DNA from: CAYTEO01 sp964436825
GTDB lineage: Bacteria > Krumholzibacteriota > Krumholzibacteriia > LZORAL124-64-63
DNA: 44,020 nucleotides
NCBI GenBank assembly: GCA_964436825.1
Contig: CAYTEO010000019.1
Location: 1 to 44,020 of the forward strand
Direction: 5' to 3'
Made by a program: the position numbers and the translations under genes. Of the stretch, positions 32,451 to 40,433 are shown piece by piece. The notes beneath the pieces were generated by a model. That model saw only the letters and a program-made list of their open reading frames with translations, was not told the DNA's origin and did no database searches. The stretch's first letter is position 1, and the number at the start of each line of letters is the position of its first letter.

Positions 32451-34343
32451 TCAGGCGCGGGGGAGCAGGATGCCCTCCTCCGTCTCGTCGGTCACCAGCG
32501 GCAGGATGATCGTGAAGGCCGACCCCTCGTCGGGGTGGCTCTCCACCCGCACCTCCCCTCCCAGCTTCTGGACGATGTGCCGGACGATGGACAGCCCCAG
32601 TCCCGTCCCCTTGCCCGCCGGCTTGCTCGTGTAGAACAGCTCGAAGATCTGGGAGAGGCGGTCCGGCGGGATGCCGATGCCGTTGTCGCGGACGGTGACG
32701 GCCAGCCGCATCCCCTCCGGGCTCTCCACCAGCGAGGCCAGCAGCTCCAGGCGGGGCTGGCGTGGCTGGCGTTCCTCGATGGCGTCGACGGCGTTCTTCA
32801 GCAGGTTGACCAGGACCTGCTCCAGCAGGGTGGGATCGACGACGACCGCCGGCAGCCTGGCGGAGAAGCGACGTTGGACCTCGATCCCCAGGCGCCGGAT
32901 CTCGGGCGCCAGCAGGGTGACGGCGTCCTCGACCAGGTCGGGTACGCTGACCGGCGCGGGGCGGCCGCTGGAGCGGCGGGCGAAGCCGAGCAGGCTGTGG
33001 GTGATCGTCATGCAGCGCTCGGTCTGCTGGTAGAGGCGGCGGATCCCGTCGCGGATCCGTTCCCGCAGCGCGGGCGGGATGCTGTCGCCGGCCTCGCCGA
33101 CCAGGTCCTCGATCAGGCCGGCGACGGTCTCGATGATCTGCAGCGGGTTGTTGATCTCGTGGGCGACGCCGGCCGCCAGCTTGCCGATGGCGGCCAGGCG
33201 CTCGCTCTGGATCAGGTCCTCCTGCAGCTGGAGGCGGCGGGTCAGGTCGCGGCAGATGCTGACGATCTCGATGGGGTGCCCGCTGGGGGAGTTGATCGTC
33301 GTCAGCGAGACGTTGGCGATGAACTCGTGGCCGGACCGGTGGCGGAAGCGCATCTCCTCGCAGCCGGCGTGTCCCTCCTGGCGGGCCTCCTCGAGCAGGC
33401 GGGTCAGCACCTCCGGTTCCGCCGCCAGGAACTGGAACCGCTGCCCCAGCACCTCGTCGCGGCTGAAGCCGGAGATGGCCTCCGCACCGTCGTTGAACGA
33501 GACGATCGTCCCGTCGAGGGTCGTCAGGACGATCATGTCCTGGCTGTTGGCCAGGATCCCGCGGAGGTACTCGCGCATCTCGGTCAGCTCGGCGCGCTGG
33601 CGGCTGAGACGGCGCTCGCTGGTGTGCAGGTCGGTGGTGTCCTCGACCAGGCCGAACAGGGCGATGGCGCGGCCGTCGTGGACGACCGGCAGGAGGGTGA
33701 CCCGCAGGTAGAGCCGGTCGTTCTCGTCCAGCGGCAGGACGCCGTCCAGGGTCACCGGCTCGCCGGCGGCCAGGGCCCGCTGCTCCCACTCCTGGAGGCG
33801 GCGGGCGGCCGCGGGGGACAACAGCTCGTCGTCGGTCCGACCCAGGATCCGCTCGGCCGGCAGGCGGAGCAACCGGCAGGCCGCCGGGTTGACGGACCGG
33901 TAGCGCAGGTTGGTGTCCTTCATGTAGATGCCGAACGGCGCGAAGTCCATGAACCGTTCCAACCGCTGCTGGGTGACCGCCGCGGCGGTGGCGGCCGCCT
34001 GGCAGCGGCGGGCGGCGACAGCCAGGGCCTCGACCAGGCGGGGGGCGAGGGGGGTGGCTCCCGGCAGGGAAGGGGTGCCGCCCGGTCGCAGGTCGCAGAC
34101 GAGGTCGGCGGCGGTGTCCGCGACGGCGGCGGCGGCCGCCCGGTCGATCGGCTGGCGGTACGGCAGGTCGTGTTCGGCGGCGACCGCCAGCACGGGCGCG
34201 TCGGGCCGGTCGGCCAGGACCAGGACGACCTCCCAGGCAGGGGGGGGCGACGGGGAGAGCAGATCGCGCAGGAGGTCGGCGGCATGCTCGTCGTCGCCGG
34301 CCAGGACCAGGCGCAGCGGGGAGGAGAGGTCACTCCTGTTCAT
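32451..34343 (-). CDS. Sensor histidine kinase with N-terminal Rossmann-like and PAS domains
   Basis: The 630-residue soluble kinase has, in order, an N-terminal alpha/beta segment of about 95 residues (LRLVLAGDDEHAADLLRDLL...VVLVLADRPDAP) and a PAS domain around 115-235. A second PAS domain lies around 255-375, with FNDGAEAISGFSRDEVLGQRF. A HisKA region with phospho-acceptor His395 (GVAHEINNPLQII) and an HATPase domain (NLLKNAVDAI, DNGIGIP, GTGLGLSIV) complete it. No membrane helix is evident, so it senses a cytosolic signal. It resembles NtrB-like kinases. Its start overlaps the response regulator by 14 bases. Confidence 0.9.
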   Translation of the reverse strand: MNRSDLSSPLRLVLAGDDEHAADLLRDLLSPSPPPAWEVVLVLADRPDAPVLAVAAEHDLPYRQPIDRAAAAAVADTAADLVCDLRPGGTPSLPGATPLAPRLVEALAVAARRCQAAATAAAVTQQRLERFMDFAPFGIYMKDTNLRYRSVNPAACRLLRLPAERILGRTDDELLSPAAARRLQEWEQRALAAGEPVTLDGVLPLDENDRLYLRVTLLPVVHDGRAIALFGLVEDTTDLHTSERRLSRQRAELTEMREYLRGILANSQDMIVLTTLDGTIVSFNDGAEAISGFSRDEVLGQRFQFLAAEPEVLTRLLEEARQEGHAGCEEMRFRHRSGHEFIANVSLTTINSPSGHPIEIVSICRDLTRRLQLQEDLIQSERLAAIGKLAAGVAHEINNPLQIIETVAGLIEDLVGEAGDSIPPALRERIRDGIRRLYQQTERCMTITHSLLGFARRSSGRPAPVSVPDLVEDAVTLLAPEIRRLGIEVQRRFSARLPAVVVDPTLLEQVLVNLLKNAVDAIEERQPRQPRLELLASLVESPEGMRLAVTVRDNGIGIPPDRLSQIFELFYTSKPAGKGTGLGLSIVRHIVQKLGGEVRVESHPDEGSAFTIILPLVTDETEEGILLPRA

Positions 34344-34830
34344 ACTCGCGGCGGAGCCGTTCGCTGGCCTCCAGGATGTCGCGGGGGGTCGAGGCGTGCT
34401 CCATGATCTTCTCCAGTTCGGCCTGGTAGGCCTCGCGGAGGCGCTGCCTGCGGTGGGCGGCGGCCTCCTGGATCGTCTGGACCAGCTTGTCGAAGTCGCA
34501 CGGCTTGAGCAGGTAGCGGAAGGCGTCGAGCTTGCCCGCGGCCAGGGCCGAGTCGGTCGTGCCGTGGCCGGTGAACATGATCATCTCGGTGAAGGGACGG
34601 ATCATCCTGATCCGCTGCATCACCTCGACGCCGTCCAGGCCTGGCATCTTCAGGTCGATGATGGCCACGTCGAAGGGCCGGTGCTCGCAGACGGCCAGGG
34701 CCTGTTCGCCGGAGGTGGCGCCGACACAGTCGAAGCCGTGGTGGCGCAACCGCTCGGTGAGCAGTTCCACCAGGTCGTTCTCGTCGTCGACGAGCAGGAC
34801 GCTGATCGGTCGCGGGGAAGTCTCGTTCAT
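34330..34830 (-). CDS. Single-domain response regulator with C-terminal helical extension
   Basis: The 166-residue protein has one receiver domain. The acidic pair is Asp15-Asp16, the phospho-acceptor Asp59 lies in IIDLKMPGLDG, Thr lies in MFTGHG and Lys in LLKPCDF. About 40 charged helical residues follow (AYQAELEKIMEH...SERLRREYEQE). No DNA-binding output domain is present, so it acts by protein contact or within a phosphorelay with the overlapping kinase. ATG 34830 follows GGAGCCGG. A TTGACA-17-GATCAT promoter lies about 45 bases upstream. Confidence 0.9.
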   Translation of the reverse strand: MNETSPRPISVLLVDDENDLVELLTERLRHHGFDCVGATSGEQALAVCEHRPFDVAIIDLKMPGLDGVEVMQRIRMIRPFTEMIMFTGHGTTDSALAAGKLDAFRYLLKPCDFDKLVQTIQEAAAHRRQRLREAYQAELEKIMEHASTPRDILEASERLRREYEQE

Positions 34831-34874
34831 GTCCGGCTCCGGTGGGGTGGACGGGACGCGTGTCTCTCCGGTCC

Positions 34875-34903
34875 ATGATCCGGTCGCGGGCGGGGACTGT
34901 CAA
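34875..34903 (-). promoter_or_regulatory. Promoter of the response regulator-kinase operon
   Basis: Perfect TTGACA (34898-34903 on the minus strand), an exact 17-base spacer and GATCAT (34875-34880). The leader would be about 38 bases. Confidence 0.6.
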
Positions 34904-35110
34904 GGGAGGGGGAAGGGAGAACATGCGCCCCCGCGCCGGCACCGGGGCGAGAGCAGGGTGCAGGACGGGCCGGCGGGGGGCGCAAGGGGCGAGGGCCGGG
35001 ACCGGCGAGCGCGGCGGGATCCAGGGGGTCAGCGGATGTGCCGCCGCGTCGACCGGTCCCGGATACTTGTCGTCACGGGCAGTCGATCGTCACGCGCTCG
35101 CGACAGCACC
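34904..35110 (-). other. Gene-free stretch between two same-direction promoters
   Basis: The roughly 300 bases between the response regulator start and the M29 stop contain no supported gene. They hold two consensus-like minus-strand promoters at their ends and a GC-rich fold (CGCCCC...GGGGGCG near 34927-34951). A short RNA or long leader is possible. Confidence 0.35.
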
Positions 35111-35139
35111 ACGATATTCAAGGATTCGATGATTGTCAA
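35111..35139 (-). promoter_or_regulatory. Consensus-like promoter embedded in the M29 stop codon
   Basis: Perfect TTGACA (35134-35139 on the minus strand) contains the TGA stop of the upstream peptidase gene. It is followed after exactly 17 bases by TATCGT (35111-35116). Transcription would begin near 35104, 274 bases before the next start codon. Confidence 0.55.
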
Positions 35140-36320
35140 CTGTTATCGGAGCGCTGTTCTCCTGTCTCCCGGAAGACATCGTCGCACCACCTGTCGGCGG
35201 CCATCACCCGTCGCTCCCCGTCCGGGCCGCGGAGGATCAGCGCGTCGACCCGAATCCCCGGCTGGACCTCCGGGATGTAGACGCGGTCCTGGTGGACGAC
35301 GGCCGCCGGGGAGGAGAAGTCCTCCGGCCCGACGCTGCCGCCGAAGTGGTCGCTGCGGCCGAAGGCGATGTGCAGGCCGAGCTTCTCGTCCAGCAGGATG
35401 CTGTCGCAGGGTTCGATGCCGAAGTCGCCCAGGACCCCCAGGCCCAGCTCGGCCAGGTTGGCGTAGGCGGGCTCGGCGACGATCAGTTCCGCCTCGCGCC
35501 GCGCCGCCGGATCGTCGCCGGCGACGGCCACGGCGCGGTTGCGCTCGATACGGTAGACGACCAGCCCGTCCGCGAAGCGGACCGGGAGCTCGCCGCGGGT
35601 GCGACTGGGATCGTCCTGCCGTTCCCCCTCGTAGGGGACGATGTAGGCCTCGCCCGACGGAAGGTTGCCCGCCGCACCGTTGCGGGGGAACAGTCCACCC
35701 GAGGCGTGCCCCCGGCGGTGGCGCAGGTCCAGATGCAGGACGTGTTCCCCGGCGGGGGAGGTGAACCGGATCTCCGCCGCCTCGGCGGCGTCGAGCAGTT
35801 CCTTCAGCAGGGTGACGCGACGGTCGATCTCCCCGTAGTCCAGCCGCAGCGCGGGGATCATGGCGGGCAGGAAACCCGGCATCGTCGCCGCCCGCAACGG
35901 CAGGCGGCGGGCGGCCACCTTCAGCGGCGCTGTGGCCGACAGCTCCGTCGGCGCCAGGACGATGCTGTGGCCGGCCAGCAGCTCCCCGGTGGCGACCTCC
36001 CGGCCGCCGTCCAGGTCGGCGACGTGGTCGGGCACCCGGTCCAGGCCGGTCCGGCAGGCCGGGGGCAGGTCGGCGTTGTTGCCTCCGACGTTCGGGTACC
36101 AGGCCAGCGTCACCCGGGGCAGGTGCAGCCGGTCGCGGGCGGCATCCAGCTGCAGTGCCCAGCCGGCGGCCAGCCGCCGCCGCTCGGCCCAGGCGGGGTT
36201 GTCGCCGACCCGGTCGTCGGGAACGTCGACCAGGACGAGCAGCCCCGTGTCGGCGGGAGTGGGCTGGAAGACCCGCTCGATCATGCGGACCAGTTCCTCG
36301 CTGCTGAGGGTCGCGGACAT
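35136..36320 (-). CDS. M29-type (aminopeptidase T-like) metallopeptidase
   Basis: The 394-residue protein fits the thermophilic aminopeptidase M29 family in its C-terminal half. A glycine-rich NLPSGEAYIVPYEG segment supplies a metal-ligand Glu. HIAFGRSDHFGGSVGPEDFSSPAAVVHQDR, with its His and Asp residues, forms the remaining site, ahead of a VYIPEVQ strand. Family members remove N-terminal residues from peptides using two metal ions. The N-terminal half (ELVRMIERVFQPTPADTGLLVLVDVPDD) is the usual family leader but diverged, so the assignment is at family level. ATG 36320 follows GAGGAGGAGG. The gene diverges from the NYN gene. Confidence 0.75.
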   Translation of the reverse strand: MSATLSSEELVRMIERVFQPTPADTGLLVLVDVPDDRVGDNPAWAERRRLAAGWALQLDAARDRLHLPRVTLAWYPNVGGNNADLPPACRTGLDRVPDHVADLDGGREVATGELLAGHSIVLAPTELSATAPLKVAARRLPLRAATMPGFLPAMIPALRLDYGEIDRRVTLLKELLDAAEAAEIRFTSPAGEHVLHLDLRHRRGHASGGLFPRNGAAGNLPSGEAYIVPYEGERQDDPSRTRGELPVRFADGLVVYRIERNRAVAVAGDDPAARREAELIVAEPAYANLAELGLGVLGDFGIEPCDSILLDEKLGLHIAFGRSDHFGGSVGPEDFSSPAAVVHQDRVYIPEVQPGIRVDALILRGPDGERRVMAADRWCDDVFRETGEQRSDNS

Positions 36321-36364
36321 GCCGACCTCCTCCTCTCGTCGATGACCGTTGGCGGCGCCCCGAC

Positions 36365-36404
36365 AAGATAGCAGTAGCCGAACCGGTCGCTGAACAGCTA
36401 TCTT
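36365..36404. repeat. Inverted repeat AAGATAGC / GCTATCTT in a divergent promoter region
   Basis: Perfect 8-bp arms at 36365-36372 and 36397-36404 with a 24-base centre. Each arm presents TATCTT facing outward, toward the peptidase gene on one side and the NYN gene on the other. They may be paired -10 elements or a regulator site. Confidence 0.4.
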
Positions 36405-36462
36405 TTCGCGGGCCGTCGGCTGGACGGTCCGGTACCCGTCAGCAGGCAAGGAGAGCCCCTTC

Positions 36463-37971
36463 ATGAGCAACCACCACGAGCGGAACATCGCCGTCTTCCT
36501 CGATTTCGACAACGTCGCCATCGGCGCGCGCGACGCCCACCAGCGCTTCGACATCCACATCGTCCTGGAACGCCTGCTGGAGAAGGGCCGCGTCCTGGTC
36601 AAGAAGGCCTACGCCGACTGGAGCTACTACCAGGACTACATGGTCGACCTCCACGGTGCGGCCATCGAGCTGATCGAGGTCCCGTCGCCCCGCTACAGCG
36701 GCAAGAACAGCGCCGACATCCGGCTGGTCGTCGACGCCATGGACCTCTGCTACACGAACCAGCACGTCGACACCTACGTCATCGTCTCCGGCGACTCGGA
36801 CTTCTCGCCCCTGGTCTCCAAGCTGCGGGAGAACAACAAGGAGGTCATCGGCCTGGGGCTGAAGGCCTCCACCAGCGAGCTGCTCATCTCCAACTGCGAC
36901 GAGTTCATCTTCTACGACGACCTGGTCCAGGGACCCATCAGCATCGAGGCCGTCAACCTGGACAAGGTCCCCACCAGCAAGAAGAAGCTGTTCAACCTGC
37001 TGGTGACGACGATCGAGGGGCTGGTCCGCGAGCACCGCGGCGCGCTCTACTCGTCCCTGATCAAGGACACGATGAAGCGCAAGAAGCCCGACTTCAACGA
37101 GAGCAACTGGGGCTACCGTTCCTTCAGCGAGCTGCTGGATGACGCCATGAACTACGGCCTGCTGACCGCCGAGCGGGACGAGAAGGCGGGTGGCACGCTG
37201 GTCGTCACCGCCGTGGGCGGCACGCCGGCGGCCAACACCGGCGGTGCCGACACCGGATCCCGCCGCAGCTCCCGTCGCCGTCGCCGCCGCTCGAGCTCCC
37301 GCGCCCGCGGCGCCGAGGCGGGCGAGGCGACGGTGGAGACGACCGCCGAGGCCACCGCCGCGGCGGACGGAGAGAAGGCGACCGCCGAGGCGGAAGCGGA
37401 GCTGTCCGTCGTCGAGGGCACGGCCGCTAGCGCCCCGACCGCCGACGCCGACGCCGGAGGCGTCTCCGCACCGCCCGCCGAGCAGAAGCGGTCCCGCCGT
37501 TCCCGCCGGCGGTCGAAGCGCACCGCCGCGACCGCGGGGACCAGGGAGGAGCCGACGGCACCGGAGGGCGCTCCCGCCGCCGACGAAGTGCCGCCGCCCG
37601 CCGGAACCGATGCCGAGCCGGCCGCACCGGCCGCCGGGGACGCGACGCCGGAATCCGCCGGGAAGGCCGTCACCAAGAAGAAGGCGACCAAGAAGACGAC
37701 GACCAAGAAGGCTGTCACCAAGAAGAAGACGACGACCAAGAAGGCCACGACGAAGAAGGCGACGAAGAAGGCGGCCACCAAGAAGACCGCCACGAAGAAG
37801 ACGACGGCCAAGAAGACCGCCACCAAGAAGGCCGCCACGAAGAAGACGACGAAGAAGACGACGACCAAGAAGGCCGCCACGAAGAAGGCGTCCACCCGGA
37901 AGGCGGCCACGGGCAAGACGACCGAGTCGGCCGCGCCGCAGGGCGACGACGGCGGCGACGTGCTGGCCTGA
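36463..37971 (+). CDS. NYN-domain putative ribonuclease with LOTUS domain and histone H1-like tail
   Basis: The 502-residue protein has three parts. Residues 1-165 form a NYN (PIN-like, LabA/DUF88) domain with acidic residues Asp14 and Asp16 (FLDFDN), Asp85 (SADIRL) and Asp111/Asp113 (SGDSDF). Residues about 170-245 form an OST-HTH/LOTUS-type winged helix (LYSSLIKDTMKRKKPDFNESNWGYRSFSELL). Residues about 250-400 are Ala/Glu/Arg-rich, and about 400-490 are lysine-rich repeats of the KKATTKKA kind, like histone H1 or HC2. This suggests an RNA-cleaving domain with two nucleic-acid-binding parts. ATG 36463 follows AAGGAGAG. The orphan ATP-grasp gene begins 18 bases after its stop. Confidence 0.88.
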   Translation: MSNHHERNIAVFLDFDNVAIGARDAHQRFDIHIVLERLLEKGRVLVKKAYADWSYYQDYMVDLHGAAIELIEVPSPRYSGKNSADIRLVVDAMDLCYTNQHVDTYVIVSGDSDFSPLVSKLRENNKEVIGLGLKASTSELLISNCDEFIFYDDLVQGPISIEAVNLDKVPTSKKKLFNLLVTTIEGLVREHRGALYSSLIKDTMKRKKPDFNESNWGYRSFSELLDDAMNYGLLTAERDEKAGGTLVVTAVGGTPAANTGGADTGSRRSSRRRRRRSSSRARGAEAGEATVETTAEATAAADGEKATAEAEAELSVVEGTAASAPTADADAGGVSAPPAEQKRSRRSRRRSKRTAATAGTREEPTAPEGAPAADEVPPPAGTDAEPAAPAAGDATPESAGKAVTKKKATKKTTTKKAVTKKKTTTKKATTKKATKKAATKKTATKKTTAKKTATKKAATKKTTKKTTTKKAATKKASTRKAATGKTTESAAPQGDDGGDVLA

Positions 37972-37989
37972 TCGCGCGAGGGGACGATC

Positions 37990-40347
37990 GTGGCAGGGAC
38001 GGCCGACAGCGACCACCGCACCGATGGCCGGGGCCGCGAGGTGCCGACCTGGCGGAGGCAGCTCGAGCACTACCGGCTCCACGAGCCGGTCCTCTACGAG
38101 AAGATCATCCGGCACTTCCTGCTGGCGCTGCTGGAAGAGGACCTGATGACGATGGAGGACCTCGAGCGCGAGGTCACCCGCATCGTCGGCAGCGCCGACT
38201 TCCTCCACTGGAGCAATCCCAACCGTCCCGAACCGTCGTTCTCCGAGGAACAGATCGAGGCCCTGCGTGCCCTCGTCCGCGAGCGTGTGGCCGACCTCTG
38301 GTCCGACCAGAAGATCCTGGACACGATCATCATCGCCATCAAGAAGGACATGGCCCTGCGCCTGGCCGAGATGGCGGACGATCCGTTCTCCAGCTGGGAG
38401 GAGCTGGCCCGCGAGACGCGCGAGTTCTCCAAGATGCCCATCGGCGGGGCCACCCTCTCGCTCAGCGACGCCATGGGCACCCGCGTCGCCCTGATCCGCC
38501 GGCTCCTGTCCGACCAGCTCGAGTTCCTGGAGATCGCCAAGAACACCCTGACGATCCGCGACTTCTCCGAGATCATCTCCCGGGTCATCGGCCCCGAGCG
38601 CGGTCTGGGCAAGCTGGGCGGCAAGGCGGCAGGCTTCATCCTGGCCCACGACGCCCTGGCCAAGGCCAAGGCGGCGGGCCGGCCGGTGGGCGAGTTCCGC
38701 ACGCCGCTGACCTACTACATCCGCTCCGACGTCATCCTGGACTTCCTGAAGGCCAACGGCCTGTCCGACGTGGCCAACATCAAGTACCGCGAGGGGGAGG
38801 ACCTGCGGCGCCAGTACCGGCTGCTGCGGCGCCTCTACAGGACCGGTCGGTTCCCCGGGTACGTCACCACGCGCCTGCGCAGGCTCCTGGAGTCGCTGGG
38901 CGAGGTGCCGCTGGTCGTGCGCAGCAGCAGCCTGCTGGAGGACCGCCTGGGCGCTGCCTTCTGCGGCAAGTACGCCAGCCTCTTCGTGGCCAACCAGGGG
39001 GACCTGGAACAGCGGATGGGGGAACTGCTGCGGGCCATCACCCAGGTCTACGCCAGCGTCTTCAACCCCGACGCCATCCAGTACCGCAAGGAGAAGGGGC
39101 TGCTGGACTTCCGCGAGGAGATGGCCTGCATCATCCAGCCGGTCGTCGGCCAGAGGCTGGGCCGCTACTGGTTGCCGGCCTTCGCAGGCGTCGCCTTCGG
39201 CGTCAACGAGTACCTCTGGTCCCCCCGGCTGCGCCGCGAGGACGGGATGGTCCGCCTGGTGGCGGGCCTGGGGACACGGGCCGTCGACCGCGTCGGCGAC
39301 GACTACCCCCGCCTGTTCAGCCCCGGGCAGCCGAGCCTGCGCACGACGACCCACCCCGACGAGGTCGTCCGCTACAGCCAGCGCTTCATCGATGTCATCG
39401 ACCTGGAGCAGAACGCCTTCACGACCCTGCCGATCGAGCAGCTGCTGGCCGACACCGGCCTGCAGTTCCCCCTGGCGGCGCAGATCTTCTCCATCCGGCG
39501 CGAGGGAGCACTCATCCCGGCCACCGGCCTGATGTTCAACTCCACTCCCCGCGACCTGGTGGTCACCTTCGACGGCCTGCTGGAGCGGACCGGCTTCGCC
39601 CGGCAGATGAAGGAGATCCTGGACGTGCTGGGCGAGACCTGGGGTGTGCCCGTCGACGTGGAGTTCGCCCACGACGGCCAGAGCCTGCACATCCTGCAGT
39701 GCCGTCCCCAGAGCCGGGGCGGGGAGTACCAGCGCGTGAGGGTTCCGGAGCGCCTGCCGCCGGAGGACGTCGTCTTCACGGCCCACCGCTACGTCCAGAC
39801 GGCCCAGGCGCGGGACCTGGAGTACATCGTCTACATCCCGTTCGCGGCCTACGACGGCCTGGCCAGCTACGATGAGCTGCTGGCCGTCGGCCGGGCCGTC
39901 GGCGAGCTGAACCGGATCCTGCCGCACCGGCGCTTCCTGCTGATGGGGCCGGGCCGCTGGGGGAGCCGGGGCGACATCAAGCTGGGGGTGCGGGTCGACT
40001 ACGGCGACATCAACCACGCGCGGATGCTGGTGGAAGTGGCGCGTCGCAAGGGGGACTACGTCCCGGACGTCTCGTTCGGGACCCACTTCTTCCAGGACCT
40101 GCTGGAGGCAGACATCGCCTACCTGCCGCTCTATCCCGACGAGCCGGGAAACGTCTTCAACGAGTCGTTCCTGCTCGAATCACCGAACGCCCTGCCGCAA
40201 CTGCTGCCGGATCGCGCCGGTCTGTCGTCCGTCGTGCGGGTGATCCACGTGCCGGCCACGACCGGCGGCAAGTACCTGGACGTGGTCATGGACGGCGAGG
40301 CCGGGGAGGCGGTCGCGTTCCTGGTGCCTCCCGGCGACATCCCCTGA
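37990..40347 (+). CDS. Orphan PEP-synthase-type ATP-grasp (PPDK N-terminal) protein of unknown function
   Basis: The 785-residue protein has an N-terminal helical region (about 1-195). A PPDK/PEP-synthase ATP-grasp domain follows: GGKAAGF near 210, VVRSSSLLED near 310, a GLGTRAVDRVGDDYP segment and ILQCRPQ near 569. A distinct C-terminal region of about 190 residues contains LLMGPGRWGSRGDIKLGVRVDYGDINHA. The phosphohistidine domain (GGxTSHAA) and the PEP-binding barrel of true PEP synthase are absent, so it cannot complete that reaction. It may phosphorylate or ligate another substrate. The GTG start follows GAGGGGA. It is probably cotranscribed with the NYN gene. Confidence 0.8.
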   Translation: MAGTADSDHRTDGRGREVPTWRRQLEHYRLHEPVLYEKIIRHFLLALLEEDLMTMEDLEREVTRIVGSADFLHWSNPNRPEPSFSEEQIEALRALVRERVADLWSDQKILDTIIIAIKKDMALRLAEMADDPFSSWEELARETREFSKMPIGGATLSLSDAMGTRVALIRRLLSDQLEFLEIAKNTLTIRDFSEIISRVIGPERGLGKLGGKAAGFILAHDALAKAKAAGRPVGEFRTPLTYYIRSDVILDFLKANGLSDVANIKYREGEDLRRQYRLLRRLYRTGRFPGYVTTRLRRLLESLGEVPLVVRSSSLLEDRLGAAFCGKYASLFVANQGDLEQRMGELLRAITQVYASVFNPDAIQYRKEKGLLDFREEMACIIQPVVGQRLGRYWLPAFAGVAFGVNEYLWSPRLRREDGMVRLVAGLGTRAVDRVGDDYPRLFSPGQPSLRTTTHPDEVVRYSQRFIDVIDLEQNAFTTLPIEQLLADTGLQFPLAAQIFSIRREGALIPATGLMFNSTPRDLVVTFDGLLERTGFARQMKEILDVLGETWGVPVDVEFAHDGQSLHILQCRPQSRGGEYQRVRVPERLPPEDVVFTAHRYVQTAQARDLEYIVYIPFAAYDGLASYDELLAVGRAVGELNRILPHRRFLLMGPGRWGSRGDIKLGVRVDYGDINHARMLVEVARRKGDYVPDVSFGTHFFQDLLEADIAYLPLYPDEPGNVFNESFLLESPNALPQLLPDRAGLSSVVRVIHVPATTGGKYLDVVMDGEAGEAVAFLVPPGDIP

Positions 40348-40433
40348 TCGGCCCTCAACTTCTTGCCGTTTCGTCCGATATCATTCCCCGGCAGCCACGT
40401 TGAATCGGCATTGCAGTGAAGGAGGGCGCTCAG

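Noticed and set aside
37671..37905. CRISPR-like or tandem DNA repeat
   Set aside because: The repeats are coding, in frame with a lysine-rich tail, and have no unique spacers.
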